From positions 1 through 64,000 of the forward strand of contig JBNLGG010000018.1 in assembly GCA_050305935.1 (NCBI GenBank): a stretch of DNA of 64,000 nt, read 5' to 3'. The position numbers and the translations under genes were made by a program. The notes below the pieces were generated by a model. That model was not told the origin of the DNA, made no database searches, and saw only the letters and a program-made list of their open reading frames with translations. This document shows, piece by piece, positions 19,822 through 27,726 of the stretch. The DNA comes from CAJXNP01 sp050305935. GTDB taxonomy: Bacteria > Bacteroidota > Bacteroidia > Cytophagales > Cyclobacteriaceae. Numbering within the stretch: the first letter of the stretch is position 1; each line of letters begins with the position of its first letter.

Positions 19822-20865
19822 CTAAATTCCCAATATTTTCTTGTTTCCTTCTATGTCGGTACCGGAATCGGCAAAGTCATCGAAGGCTTTCTCTGTCTTT
19901 CTGATCATATGGTCGGCAATAAAAACAGCTCCTTCGCGGGCGCCATCTTCCGGATGTTTCAGGCAGCATTCCCATTCCAGCACCGCCCAGCCTTCATAAT
20001 CGTATTGTGCTAGTTTGCTGAAAATACCCATAAAATCTACCTGGCCGTCACCCAGCGATCGGAATCTTCCAGGCCGATCCACCCAACCCTGGTAGCCACC
20101 ATACACTCCGGCTTTGCCCGAAGGATTAAATTCCGCATCTTTTACATGGTACATTTTGATACGCTCGTGATAAAAGTCGATAAACTGCAAATAATCCAAT
20201 TGCTGAAGCACAAAATGGCTTGGATCATAGTTGATATTGACACGGGGATGCCCTTTTAATTCATTCAGAAACATCTCAAATGTGATCCCGTCATGCAGGT
20301 CCTCGCCCGGGTGCAATTCATAGCACACATCCACTCCGTTTTTATCAAACTCATCTAAAATCGGCTTCCATCTTTTCGCCAGTTCAGCGAATCCCTGATC
20401 AACCAATCCGGCTGGCCGCTGAGGCCATGGGTACATAAACGGCCAAAGTAATGCACCTGAAAAGGTAGCATGGGCATTTAATCCAAGATTTTTACTAGCT
20501 TGTGCATTCCATTTCATTTGTTGAACAGCCCATTCGGTTCTTGCCTTCGGATTATTTCTAACTTCTGGCGCTGCAAAGCCATCAAACATGGTATCATATG
20601 CCGGATGAACGGCTACCAACTGTCCTTGAAGATGAGAAGCAAGTTCAGTAATCTCTAAACCGGTTGAATTAACAATTCCCTTGATTTCATCGGCATAGGT
20701 TTTACTTTCCGCCAGTTTTTTCAAATCTACACAGCGACTGTCCCAGGTGGGTATCTGCACCCCCTTATATCCAAGGCCTGCCATGTACTTGCAGATGCTT
20801 TCCAGTGTGTTAAATGGGGCTTCATCGCCCATGAATTGTGCTAAAAATATTGCTGGTCCTTTCAT
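19822..20865 (-). CDS. Sugar phosphate isomerase/epimerase (xylose-isomerase-like TIM barrel)
   Basis: The 347-residue protein is an AP-endonuclease-2-family TIM barrel. Metal-site segments include CYELHPGEDLHDG, NINYDPSHFVLQ, MYHVKDAEFNP and WAVLEWECC. No signal peptide is seen, so it is cytoplasmic. The family includes sugar isomerases/epimerases and keto-sugar enzymes often paired with Gfo/Idh/MocA dehydrogenases. Here that dehydrogenase gene ends 28 bases upstream, so the two are probably co-transcribed. The ThuA lipoprotein gene follows 166 bases downstream. Confidence 0.88.
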   Translation of the reverse strand: MKGPAIFLAQFMGDEAPFNTLESICKYMAGLGYKGVQIPTWDSRCVDLKKLAESKTYADEIKGIVNSTGLEITELASHLQGQLVAVHPAYDTMFDGFAAPEVRNNPKARTEWAVQQMKWNAQASKNLGLNAHATFSGALLWPFMYPWPQRPAGLVDQGFAELAKRWKPILDEFDKNGVDVCYELHPGEDLHDGITFEMFLNELKGHPRVNINYDPSHFVLQQLDYLQFIDFYHERIKMYHVKDAEFNPSGKAGVYGGYQGWVDRPGRFRSLGDGQVDFMGIFSKLAQYDYEGWAVLEWECCLKHPEDGAREGAVFIADHMIRKTEKAFDDFADSGTDIEGNKKILGI

Positions 20866-20893
20866 TATTTCCCTTTAGTAATTGGTTTAGTGA

Positions 20894-22048
20894 TTAGTTG
20901 ATTTTTGTCCAGGCGGCATTGTTTTGTCCCGAGGCAATCACCGCGTCAATAAACTTCATTCCCCGTACACCATCTTCAACCGTTGGGAAATCGAGGTCAA
21001 ATTCTGAGGCGGTTTTCCCTTCAATTCTCGCCCGTACAGTCGATGCAAAGTTTTTATAAATGTTAGCAAAAGCCTCCAGATAGCCTTCGGGATGACCCGC
21101 TGGCGTCCTGGTATTGCCAGCGGCAATGTCGCTTAAATATCCTAAACCAGTCCGGTAAATCTCTTTTGGTTTGTCCAGCCATTTTACAATCAGGGTATTT
21201 GGTTCTTCCTGATGCCATTCCAGCCCACCCTTTTCCCCGTAGACCCGGATGTTTAGTTCGTTCTCCTCACCCGCGCTGATCTGGCTGCAATGTAAAATGC
21301 CTTTTGCCCCATTATCGAAGCGAAGCAGCACGTTGGCATCGTCGTCCAGCATTCGGCCTTCCACAAAAATGGAGACGTCGGCGCTGAGTTCCGTAACTTT
21401 TAACCCGGTAATGGTTTCGGCCAGATTTTCAGCATGAGTACCAATATCCCCTACGGAGCCGCCTTTGCCCGATTTTGAAGGGTCGGTTCTCCAACTGGCC
21501 TGGGTCTGGCCGGTTTGCTCGACAGGCGTGGAAAGCCATCCCTGTGGGTATTCCACCACTACCTTTCTGATCTTTCCAAACGCACCCGATTTCACCATTT
21601 CACGGGCTTGTTTGACCATGGGATATCCGATATAGGTATGAGTCAAGGCAAATACCAACCCTGATTTTTTTACCAGTTTTTCGAGTTCAATTGCTTCTTC
21701 AGTATTGAAAGAAAGGGGTTTATCACAAATCACATGGAAGCCATTTTCCAAAGCTAATTTTGCGGGTTCGAAATGAACGTGGTTTGGCGTCACAATAGAC
21801 ACCGCATCCATGCGCTCCCCCTCTTGAAGTTGGGCTTCTTTTTCAAACATTTCCCTGTACGAGGCATATACCCTCTTAGGGTCGAGAAATAGCTGTTCCC
21901 CGGTAGCTTTTGAATTATCCGGACGACTGCTGAACGCCCCACAAACCAATTCTATTTGTCCATCTATTGCCGCAGCTATCCTGTGAACGGCGCCAATAAA
22001 GGCCCCCTGTCCGCCTCCTACCATTCCCAATCGTATTTTTCTACTCAT
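20894..22048 (-). CDS. Gfo/Idh/MocA family NAD(P)-dependent oxidoreductase
   Basis: The protein is about 384 residues from the ATG at 22048, which starts MSRKIRLGMVGGGQG, the Rossmann glycine motif. An in-frame upstream ATG would add 21 residues with no family counterpart. Other signatures are SIVTPNHVHFEPAKLAL, the catalytic-lysine CDKPLS motif (EKP variant), GGSVGDIGTHAENL and HPEGYLEAFANIY near the C-terminus. The family oxidises or reduces sugars and inositols, sometimes forming 3-keto intermediates. It is the first gene of the three-gene sugar cluster. No Tat or Sec signal is visible, so it is predicted to be cytoplasmic. Confidence 0.92.
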   Translation of the reverse strand: MSRKIRLGMVGGGQGAFIGAVHRIAAAIDGQIELVCGAFSSRPDNSKATGEQLFLDPKRVYASYREMFEKEAQLQEGERMDAVSIVTPNHVHFEPAKLALENGFHVICDKPLSFNTEEAIELEKLVKKSGLVFALTHTYIGYPMVKQAREMVKSGAFGKIRKVVVEYPQGWLSTPVEQTGQTQASWRTDPSKSGKGGSVGDIGTHAENLAETITGLKVTELSADVSIFVEGRMLDDDANVLLRFDNGAKGILHCSQISAGEENELNIRVYGEKGGLEWHQEEPNTLIVKWLDKPKEIYRTGLGYLSDIAAGNTRTPAGHPEGYLEAFANIYKNFASTVRARIEGKTASEFDLDFPTVEDGVRGMKFIDAVIASGQNNAAWTKIN

Positions 22049-22176
22049 TAATCGTACATTTTTAAATGAAACATTAATCGATAAAACACACCTACATACA
22101 TCTAAAATCAACCCATTTTAAATGACAGAGGCCTTAACAATTAATGTAAGTTAAAAGAATTAGGAGGTAATACAAT

Positions 22177-22207
22177 CCTTCTATTTTCAATGAAAAAAAA
22201 TAGAAGG
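22177..22207. other. 11-bp stem hairpin in the spacer
   Basis: CCTTCTATTTT (22177-22187) pairs perfectly with AAAATAGAAGG (22197-22207). Neither strand carries a good T-run after the stem, so it is recorded as a hairpin rather than a terminator. It lies between the DUF5916 remnant and the start of the Gfo/Idh/MocA gene. Confidence 0.45.
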
Positions 22208-22241
22208 GTTAGGCAGGGTTTTCCCTTCCCCTTTTTCGTGA

Positions 22242-22514
22242 TCATGAGGTAATCAGGGTAGTACACCTGAAGGAAATGGAATTCTCCACCGGCGCCGTAT
22301 TGACTTTATTGAAAGTATTAAAATAATCATCCTCCGAATCCGCCTGCTCATCCATAATGGTATTTTTCCAGACAATGCTAAACTCGCTGGCCGGTGAAAA
22401 CACCAGGGGATACACCATATCGATGTTGAAAGCATTGAAACTTACGTCGTGATTGCTTTCAAATTCGGGGTCAACCAACCGTCCCTCGTTATTTAGGGCC
22501 AGATGAAAAACTCA
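22242..22514 (-). pseudogene. C-terminal fragment of a DUF5916-family outer-membrane protein
   Basis: On the minus strand an open stretch of ~90 codons with no plausible start follows an in-frame stop at 22512-22514. It reads LALNNEGRLVDPEFESN, then FNAFNIDMVYPLVFSPASEFSIVWKN, then a D-rich segment and NSISFR, ending at a stop. As I recall the family, this matches the C-terminal end of DUF5916 beta-barrel proteins, which close with a WRFAPGSE-SLVWKN-like block. All N-terminal parts (carbohydrate-binding family 9 and barrel) are absent. The fragment lies 7 bases beyond the 3' end of pbpC. It is a decayed remnant. The family identification is from memory of the motif. Confidence 0.6.
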
Positions 22515-22521
22515 GGAGGCC

Positions 22522-24906
22522 TTATTTAGGATTAATGGTAGAGAACTGGCAAGACCTCATATTTCCAGCCTCGTCTACAATGGTCAACACATGATTGCCC
22601 GGTGAAGGCTGGATGGCCATCTGATGATTGCCCGATGTGGCGCCCAGGTACGCTTCATCCAGGTGCCAGAAAAGCTGGATTCCGGGTGTAGAGTGAGCCA
22701 CCTCGGCAATCATATTTCCCAGACTTCCGTCCATCTGAACCGGTATGTACACAATGGAGTTTGGCTTTGGATATACAAAATCCATCCCCCGGTCCATGTT
22801 TTCATGTTGGCATCCTGATCGATAGGGAGGTACCTTTTTATATAATGGATTTTTCTGCGAATAGTACCATTCCTGCACAGGCGGTAGCACAAACCAATTT
22901 TTATGCACCATATTTCCAGGATCGACGCAGTCTTCCGTCACCTGAAAGGATGCGGTAGGATCCAAATGGATAATTTTTCCGTAAGGGCAGGCCGAAGCAT
23001 TCAGGGACGAAAGAGGCACGTCCCTTCTTTCGACTTCGGGGCAATTGATACCCGCCCGGTAGCCGCTGTATTTACAAATATCTACTTCTTTAATCCCGGT
23101 AAAGGGCTTGCTAAACCAGGTAGTAGTGGGGAGTATATTATAAATATCAAATAGTATCGGCGCCGCTTCCAGCAATCCGGTAAGGCCCGGCCTTCCTTCT
23201 CCATCGGCATTTCCCACCCAAACCCCTACTACATATTCAGGCGTAACCCCAATAGCCCATGCATCCCGAAAGCCATAGCTGGTACCCGTCTTCCAGGCAA
23301 CTTTTCGCGAAGAATTAAAAAGCTTCCAGGAGGATTCCTCCTGTGGTCGACTGACGTCCAGCATCGCCTGAAATGTAAACCAAATGGCCTGGGCGCTTAA
23401 GTAACTGCTCTGATTCTTTCCATGTCTTTTTTGAACTTTTTCTTTTTCTATCGAATAGGAATTCGGATGAAAATCCCCTTTATCATACCTGTCCGGATCT
23501 ATGAAATGGTTGTAGTGAATCACGGTCCGGGCCATTCCGGCGTAAGCAGAGGTGAGGTCCCACAAATTTGCCTCAGCACCACCCAGCACCAGGGACAAGC
23601 CGTAATGTCCGGGAGGTTTATTAATGGTAGTCAACCCAATTTCATTCAATAGAAAATGAAATTTCTCATGCCCGTAATCCTTGAGCATATACACTGCGGG
23701 TACATTTAACGAGCGGGAAAGCGCCTCGTCCGCTGGTACCGCACCGTCGAAGGTCAGTGAATAGTTTTTGGGTGTAAATCCTTCAAAAAAGGTAGGAATA
23801 TCGGGGTATATTTGACTGGGTGTAATTTTCCCGTCATCCAATAATCCTGCGTAAAGGAATGGCTTCAGAATACTTCCGGTACTTCGTGCCGACCGGATCA
23901 CATCTACATATTGATGATTGTCATCACCGCACACATTTCCCACATAGGCCAACGTCTCTCCCGTGGAAACTTTAATTACAATTGCCCCTGCATTGTGGAT
24001 CTGGTTATGGCGGTTTTCTTCCCAATGATTTTGCAGGATACCTGCCGTTCTTTCCTGTAGGTAATAATCCAAACTTGCCTGTATTCTTTCTCCCTTTTTT
24101 CCTTCCTGAATAGCCCTGGTCATGAGATGGGTAGCTTTTTGAGGCAAAGCCAATGGAGTGCCAGGCAAGGATTCTGTCAGCGCAAGGGTGTACGTCAGGG
24201 TATCTATCACACCATTTTCATTTAATTTTTTTAACAAGACATTCCGCTTCTCCATCAAAATTTCCTGGTTCTTCCCCGGAAATACCAGCGAGGGGCTATT
24301 TGGCAACACAGCCAGCGTGGCTGATTCCGCCCAGCTCAGCATTTGCGAACTTCGGCCATAATACCTCCAGGCTGCTGCTTCCAGCCCAACTACGTTGCCT
24401 CCAAATGGCGCATGAGAGGCGTACAACGCAAGGATTTCGTTCTTGGAATATTGCAATTCCAGGCGGGTTGACAGTAACAATTCGATAATTTTTTCGAGAA
24501 TAGTCCTGTTTTTTCTTCGGGAAAGCCGAATAACTTGCATGGTCAACGTGCTACCTCCGCTCACAACTTTTCCTTCAGAAAGGTTCTGTATTAACGCCCG
24601 AACGAGAGACACCGGATTGAATCCAGGATGATGAAAAAAGTATTCATCTTCGTAATAAAGGATACATTTTTCAAACTTTTCAGGGATCGAATCTGCCGTT
24701 GGGAAACGCCATTGGCCATCTTCCGCAATGATCGCTGATAAAAGCCCGCCATTTCGATCCACCACAACAGTGGAATAGGGAGAGGTAAAAAGTGGAAATG
24801 ACAAGGAAAAATAATAAAAAACTAAAAGCACCAGAATCAAAAAAGTCCAAATCACTCTTTTCCGGGGCTTTGATTGCTTCTGCCATTTTTTAAAAAATCC
24901 ATACAT
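22522..24906 (-). CDS. pbpC: Penicillin-binding protein 1C
   Basis: This bifunctional peptidoglycan synthase has ~794 residues from the ATG at 24906 (MYGFFKKWQKQ). A longer reading frame upstream overlaps the divergent gene's leader and is rejected. Domains in order: a membrane anchor at ~20-40, a GT51 glycosyltransferase (EDEYFFHHPGFNP and SGGSTLTMQVIRL), a transpeptidase with the SxxK motif in TGSILKPF and KTGTSYGFRDAWAIG, and a C-terminal BiPBP_C domain (~85 residues). PBP1C genes in bacteria are typically adjacent to an alpha-2-macroglobulin gene. Here that gene is on the same strand 2.8 kb upstream, separated by a sensor kinase and a small lipoprotein. Confidence 0.95.
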   Translation of the reverse strand: MYGFFKKWQKQSKPRKRVIWTFLILVLLVFYYFSLSFPLFTSPYSTVVVDRNGGLLSAIIAEDGQWRFPTADSIPEKFEKCILYYEDEYFFHHPGFNPVSLVRALIQNLSEGKVVSGGSTLTMQVIRLSRRKNRTILEKIIELLLSTRLELQYSKNEILALYASHAPFGGNVVGLEAAAWRYYGRSSQMLSWAESATLAVLPNSPSLVFPGKNQEILMEKRNVLLKKLNENGVIDTLTYTLALTESLPGTPLALPQKATHLMTRAIQEGKKGERIQASLDYYLQERTAGILQNHWEENRHNQIHNAGAIVIKVSTGETLAYVGNVCGDDNHQYVDVIRSARSTGSILKPFLYAGLLDDGKITPSQIYPDIPTFFEGFTPKNYSLTFDGAVPADEALSRSLNVPAVYMLKDYGHEKFHFLLNEIGLTTINKPPGHYGLSLVLGGAEANLWDLTSAYAGMARTVIHYNHFIDPDRYDKGDFHPNSYSIEKEKVQKRHGKNQSSYLSAQAIWFTFQAMLDVSRPQEESSWKLFNSSRKVAWKTGTSYGFRDAWAIGVTPEYVVGVWVGNADGEGRPGLTGLLEAAPILFDIYNILPTTTWFSKPFTGIKEVDICKYSGYRAGINCPEVERRDVPLSSLNASACPYGKIIHLDPTASFQVTEDCVDPGNMVHKNWFVLPPVQEWYYSQKNPLYKKVPPYRSGCQHENMDRGMDFVYPKPNSIVYIPVQMDGSLGNMIAEVAHSTPGIQLFWHLDEAYLGATSGNHQMAIQPSPGNHVLTIVDEAGNMRSCQFSTINPK

Positions 24907-25021
24907 GGGTGACGAAACAAAATGAAGCACAAAGACACACATTATTAATATGGGTAATTTTAGGGTTAAAGTTGAAGAAGTTATTATCAAATTTCTAAAA
25001 TACAGAAATAATAAACTTAAC

Positions 25022-27058
25022 ATGATCAAACGCACGGTTCTTCTTGCCTTGTTAACCCTGGCCGGCATCAACTCTTATGCCTTAGACGGAATACTAATCA
25101 GGAACAGTGACCAGATCATCAATATCTCCGACAAATTAAAGTATCAGAAAGTTGACCCGGACGTAGTCAAAAACTGGGAGTCCCTTCTTCAATCGCAGGA
25201 TGAATCACAAAATAATTCAATCCTCTACCGCCAAATAAAATCGGAAAAATCGATCATTGCTTATCTTAATTTAACAAATACTTCCCACGAAGAATTGTTT
25301 ATCCAATTAAGCGACCCATCCATCGACCATATCATTTTATTGGATATCACCGGGGGAAATTCAAAAGTCCTGTACAAAGGAGGGAACAATCACCGAAAAT
25401 ATATTGACAACATCAGACTAAGCAAATTCCTGCTGGAGCTGGAATCAAAAAAAGGGGGGCAAAAAACCTATGCGTTGATCATTTCTGACGACAAAGACCT
25501 CGGCGATCTGGAGATTAACCTTGGTACACTCAAGAAATTCCTGGATGATCGCCCTGACATCAACCTTCTCGAAGGAATGTTTTTCGGAATATTCCTGCTT
25601 CTTGTGGTGTATAGTTTGTTCCAATACTTTACCGTAAAAGACCCCTCGTACATCTATTTCGGATTGTACGCAGCAGCACTTACCCTGCTGTTTGCGATTA
25701 TGAAAGGCTACACCATTGAGTACTACCTGGGCGAATTGACAAATTTTGAAACCTACGTTCAACTGTTAATCTGCATATCGGGTATCCTGGCGATACTATT
25801 TACCACCAACTTCATGAAAACCATCATCAATGTGCCCCGGCGCCATATGTGGCTCATGGCATTTATGGTTTTTTATGGTATCGCCGGAGTAATTTTCCTT
25901 TTTGGCGGGGACGAATTTGCCAGCAAGCTTATCTATTACAATTCCCTGTTCAGCATTTTCTTCTTTTTATATGTGTCTGTTTCCATGTGGAAAAGAGGGT
26001 TTAAGCCCTCCATAAATTTCATTCTGGCATGGCTTGTTCTTTTTGGTGGAATGATCACTTCCACAATGATCGACCTGGAGTGGATCAGTTACAATATGCT
26101 GACAGAAAATATCCTGCAATTTTCAGCGCTTATCCATATTATTTTATTGTCTTTCGCACTGGCCATGAAGATCAGGATCTACATCGACAAGAAAAATGAA
26201 GCCCAGGAGATGGCCCTTCAAACTGCGATTGAAAATGAAAAATTGATTACCCATCAGAAACAGATGTTGGAGACGAAGGTGTTTGAGCGCACGAAGGATC
26301 TGGAACAATCCATTGAAACGCTTAAAAAACAGGAGGACCAGCTTCAAGAGGCTAATGAGTTTAAGGACAAGGTGTTCTCTGTTATTTCGCACGATTTGAA
26401 AAGTCCGGTCTCTACCCTTACCGGATTATTGGAACTGTTAAAACTAAACACACTGACGAAGGAAGAAAAAGCAAACATTATCAATAACCTGGACATTGCC
26501 CTGAAAAACACCAAATACCTGCTGGACAATATTTTAATGTGGGCAAACCCAAAACTTAACAAAGGAAAGAAAAACACGCAGTTCTTCCTTTATACGGTAG
26601 TAGATGAAATCTTTCAGCTTTTCAGCATTCAGGCGAATGCCAAGAATATCACGCTGATCAATGACATTGACCCGGCACTAAGTATAAAAACTGACAAAAA
26701 CATAATTCGCCTTGTGCTGCGAAATCTGATTTCCAATGCCCTGAAATTCACTCCTTCGGGGGGAAGGGTAGAAATAGCGATGAAGCAGGAAATGCGAAAC
26801 GTGATTTTAATGGTTAAAGACAATGGCATTGGCATTGGAGAGGCGGAATTAAACCGACTGTTTGAGCGAAACCACCACCACTCTACCCGTGGTACTGAAA
26901 ATGAAAAAGGCACTGGGCTTGGACTCATGCTTTGCCGCGAATTCCTGGAGAAAAACAAACACCGGATCCATGCCGAAAGCAGGATCGGCCAGGGAACGAC
27001 CTTCTTTATCTCATTGAATTCAGTTATAGAGAAGAAAAAAATGAAAATGGTGGTTTAA
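25022..27058 (+). CDS. 7TMR-DISM sensor histidine kinase
   Basis: The 678-residue kinase starts at the ATG at 25022, which opens a clean signal peptide (ends NSYA). The upstream ATG at 24950 is in frame but gives a hydrophilic leader. An extracellular 7TMR-DISMED2-type sensor follows (to ~180), then seven hydrophobic helices (~185-385), a coiled coil, a HisKA domain with VISHDLKSPVSTL (His457) and a HATPase with N-box NLISNALKFT, DNGIGIG and GTGLGL. No response regulator gene is adjacent. It is divergent from pbpC, sharing a 115-base intergenic region, so envelope-stress control of pbpC is possible but unproven. Confidence 0.93.
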   Translation: MIKRTVLLALLTLAGINSYALDGILIRNSDQIINISDKLKYQKVDPDVVKNWESLLQSQDESQNNSILYRQIKSEKSIIAYLNLTNTSHEELFIQLSDPSIDHIILLDITGGNSKVLYKGGNNHRKYIDNIRLSKFLLELESKKGGQKTYALIISDDKDLGDLEINLGTLKKFLDDRPDINLLEGMFFGIFLLLVVYSLFQYFTVKDPSYIYFGLYAAALTLLFAIMKGYTIEYYLGELTNFETYVQLLICISGILAILFTTNFMKTIINVPRRHMWLMAFMVFYGIAGVIFLFGGDEFASKLIYYNSLFSIFFFLYVSVSMWKRGFKPSINFILAWLVLFGGMITSTMIDLEWISYNMLTENILQFSALIHIILLSFALAMKIRIYIDKKNEAQEMALQTAIENEKLITHQKQMLETKVFERTKDLEQSIETLKKQEDQLQEANEFKDKVFSVISHDLKSPVSTLTGLLELLKLNTLTKEEKANIINNLDIALKNTKYLLDNILMWANPKLNKGKKNTQFFLYTVVDEIFQLFSIQANAKNITLINDIDPALSIKTDKNIIRLVLRNLISNALKFTPSGGRVEIAMKQEMRNVILMVKDNGIGIGEAELNRLFERNHHHSTRGTENEKGTGLGLMLCREFLEKNKHRIHAESRIGQGTTFFISLNSVIEKKKMKMVV

Positions 27059-27070
27059 GGGGCTCCTAAT

Positions 27071-27103
27071 ATTCATGCCCTGACTCGGAGTCATGGCATG
27101 AAT
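27071..27103. terminator. 33-nt palindrome, copy 1 (convergent 3' ends)
   Basis: A 14-bp stem with one mismatch (27071-27084 with 27090-27103) encloses a 5-base loop. It sits between the stop of the 7TM kinase gene (+) and the stop of the lipoprotein gene (-), so it could terminate both. It matches copy 2 at 31 of 33 positions. It lacks a long T-run, so it may instead be a REP-like repeat used as a terminator. Confidence 0.7.
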
Positions 27104-27121
27104 AAAAGCCAAAGAGTTATA

Positions 27122-27637
27122 TCACAAATCAAAGTCTAGGAAATAAGCTTTTTCATTCTTTTCATCATACCAATACTGTTTGAAATATGACTTCCCATCC
27201 GTCCAACTGTATTGGGGTAATTGGGCCACGATTTCCTTATCCCACCATTCAAAATCATATTGTAGTTGAGATGAGTTGATATTCAAAGTATCTAACGTCA
27301 ACTTGTTTCTTTCAATGATTTTTAGCGATGTAGCAGGATTACAATTAAAGGAAAATATGTAGGTTGCGTTAAAACCGATGGCAATATCAAAACAATAGAT
27401 GTTTTCAACATCCAGTGTGATATCGACGTTTAAAAAATCCTTAAATCGCTTTTTGTTATTTTCCGTATCAGGCTTATTATGATCAAACCTGGGATATATT
27501 TTTTCTACCTGATGAGCTATTTGCTTTTCAACTTTGTCTAAAACTCTCTTTTTTGTTTTGTGTGATTGAGTTTTAATTTTTTCGCAAGAAAAAAGGGAGA
27601 AAGAAACCACTAACATCACAAAAAATCCTGTTTTCAT
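27122..27637 (-). CDS. Small hypothetical lipoprotein (171 aa)
   Basis: The 171-residue protein has a signal peptide with lipobox FSLFSC at residues ~13-18. The following ~40 residues are Lys/Gln-rich and helical, and the rest is a mixed alpha/beta domain with several Trp/Tyr (EWWDKEIVAQLPQYSW, YFKQYWYDEKNEKAYFLDF). No family was recognised. The gene lies between two nearly identical 33-nt palindromes and between pbpC and the macroglobulin gene, on the same strand as both. A role in the macroglobulin/PBP1C system is possible by position only. Confidence 0.75.
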   Translation of the reverse strand: MKTGFFVMLVVSFSLFSCEKIKTQSHKTKKRVLDKVEKQIAHQVEKIYPRFDHNKPDTENNKKRFKDFLNVDITLDVENIYCFDIAIGFNATYIFSFNCNPATSLKIIERNKLTLDTLNINSSQLQYDFEWWDKEIVAQLPQYSWTDGKSYFKQYWYDEKNEKAYFLDFDL

Positions 27638-27677
27638 TCAATTAGTTTTATCATCTATTAATGATTTTCCCATGAGT

Positions 27678-27710
27678 ATTCATGCCATGACCCGGAGTCA
27701 TGGCATGAAT
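27678..27710. terminator. 33-nt palindrome, copy 2 (3' end of macroglobulin gene)
   Basis: A perfect 14-bp stem (ATTCATGCCATGAC with its complement) encloses the loop CCGGA. It lies 16 bases beyond the stop of the alpha-2-macroglobulin gene and 41 bases upstream of the lipoprotein start. It is 31/33 identical to copy 1, 607 bases away. Terminator function is inferred from position. Confidence 0.7.
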
Positions 27711-27726
27711 GAAGGCTTCATCGAAA

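Noticed and set aside
22049..22111. 21-residue N-terminal extension of the Gfo/Idh/MocA protein
   Set aside because: The Rossmann motif starts six residues after the ATG at 22048, as usual for the family, and the extension looks like a non-coding leader.
24907..25071. Upstream extension of PBP1C
   Set aside because: It would overlap the leader of the divergent kinase gene. The normal cytoplasmic tail and anchor begin at the ATG at 24906.
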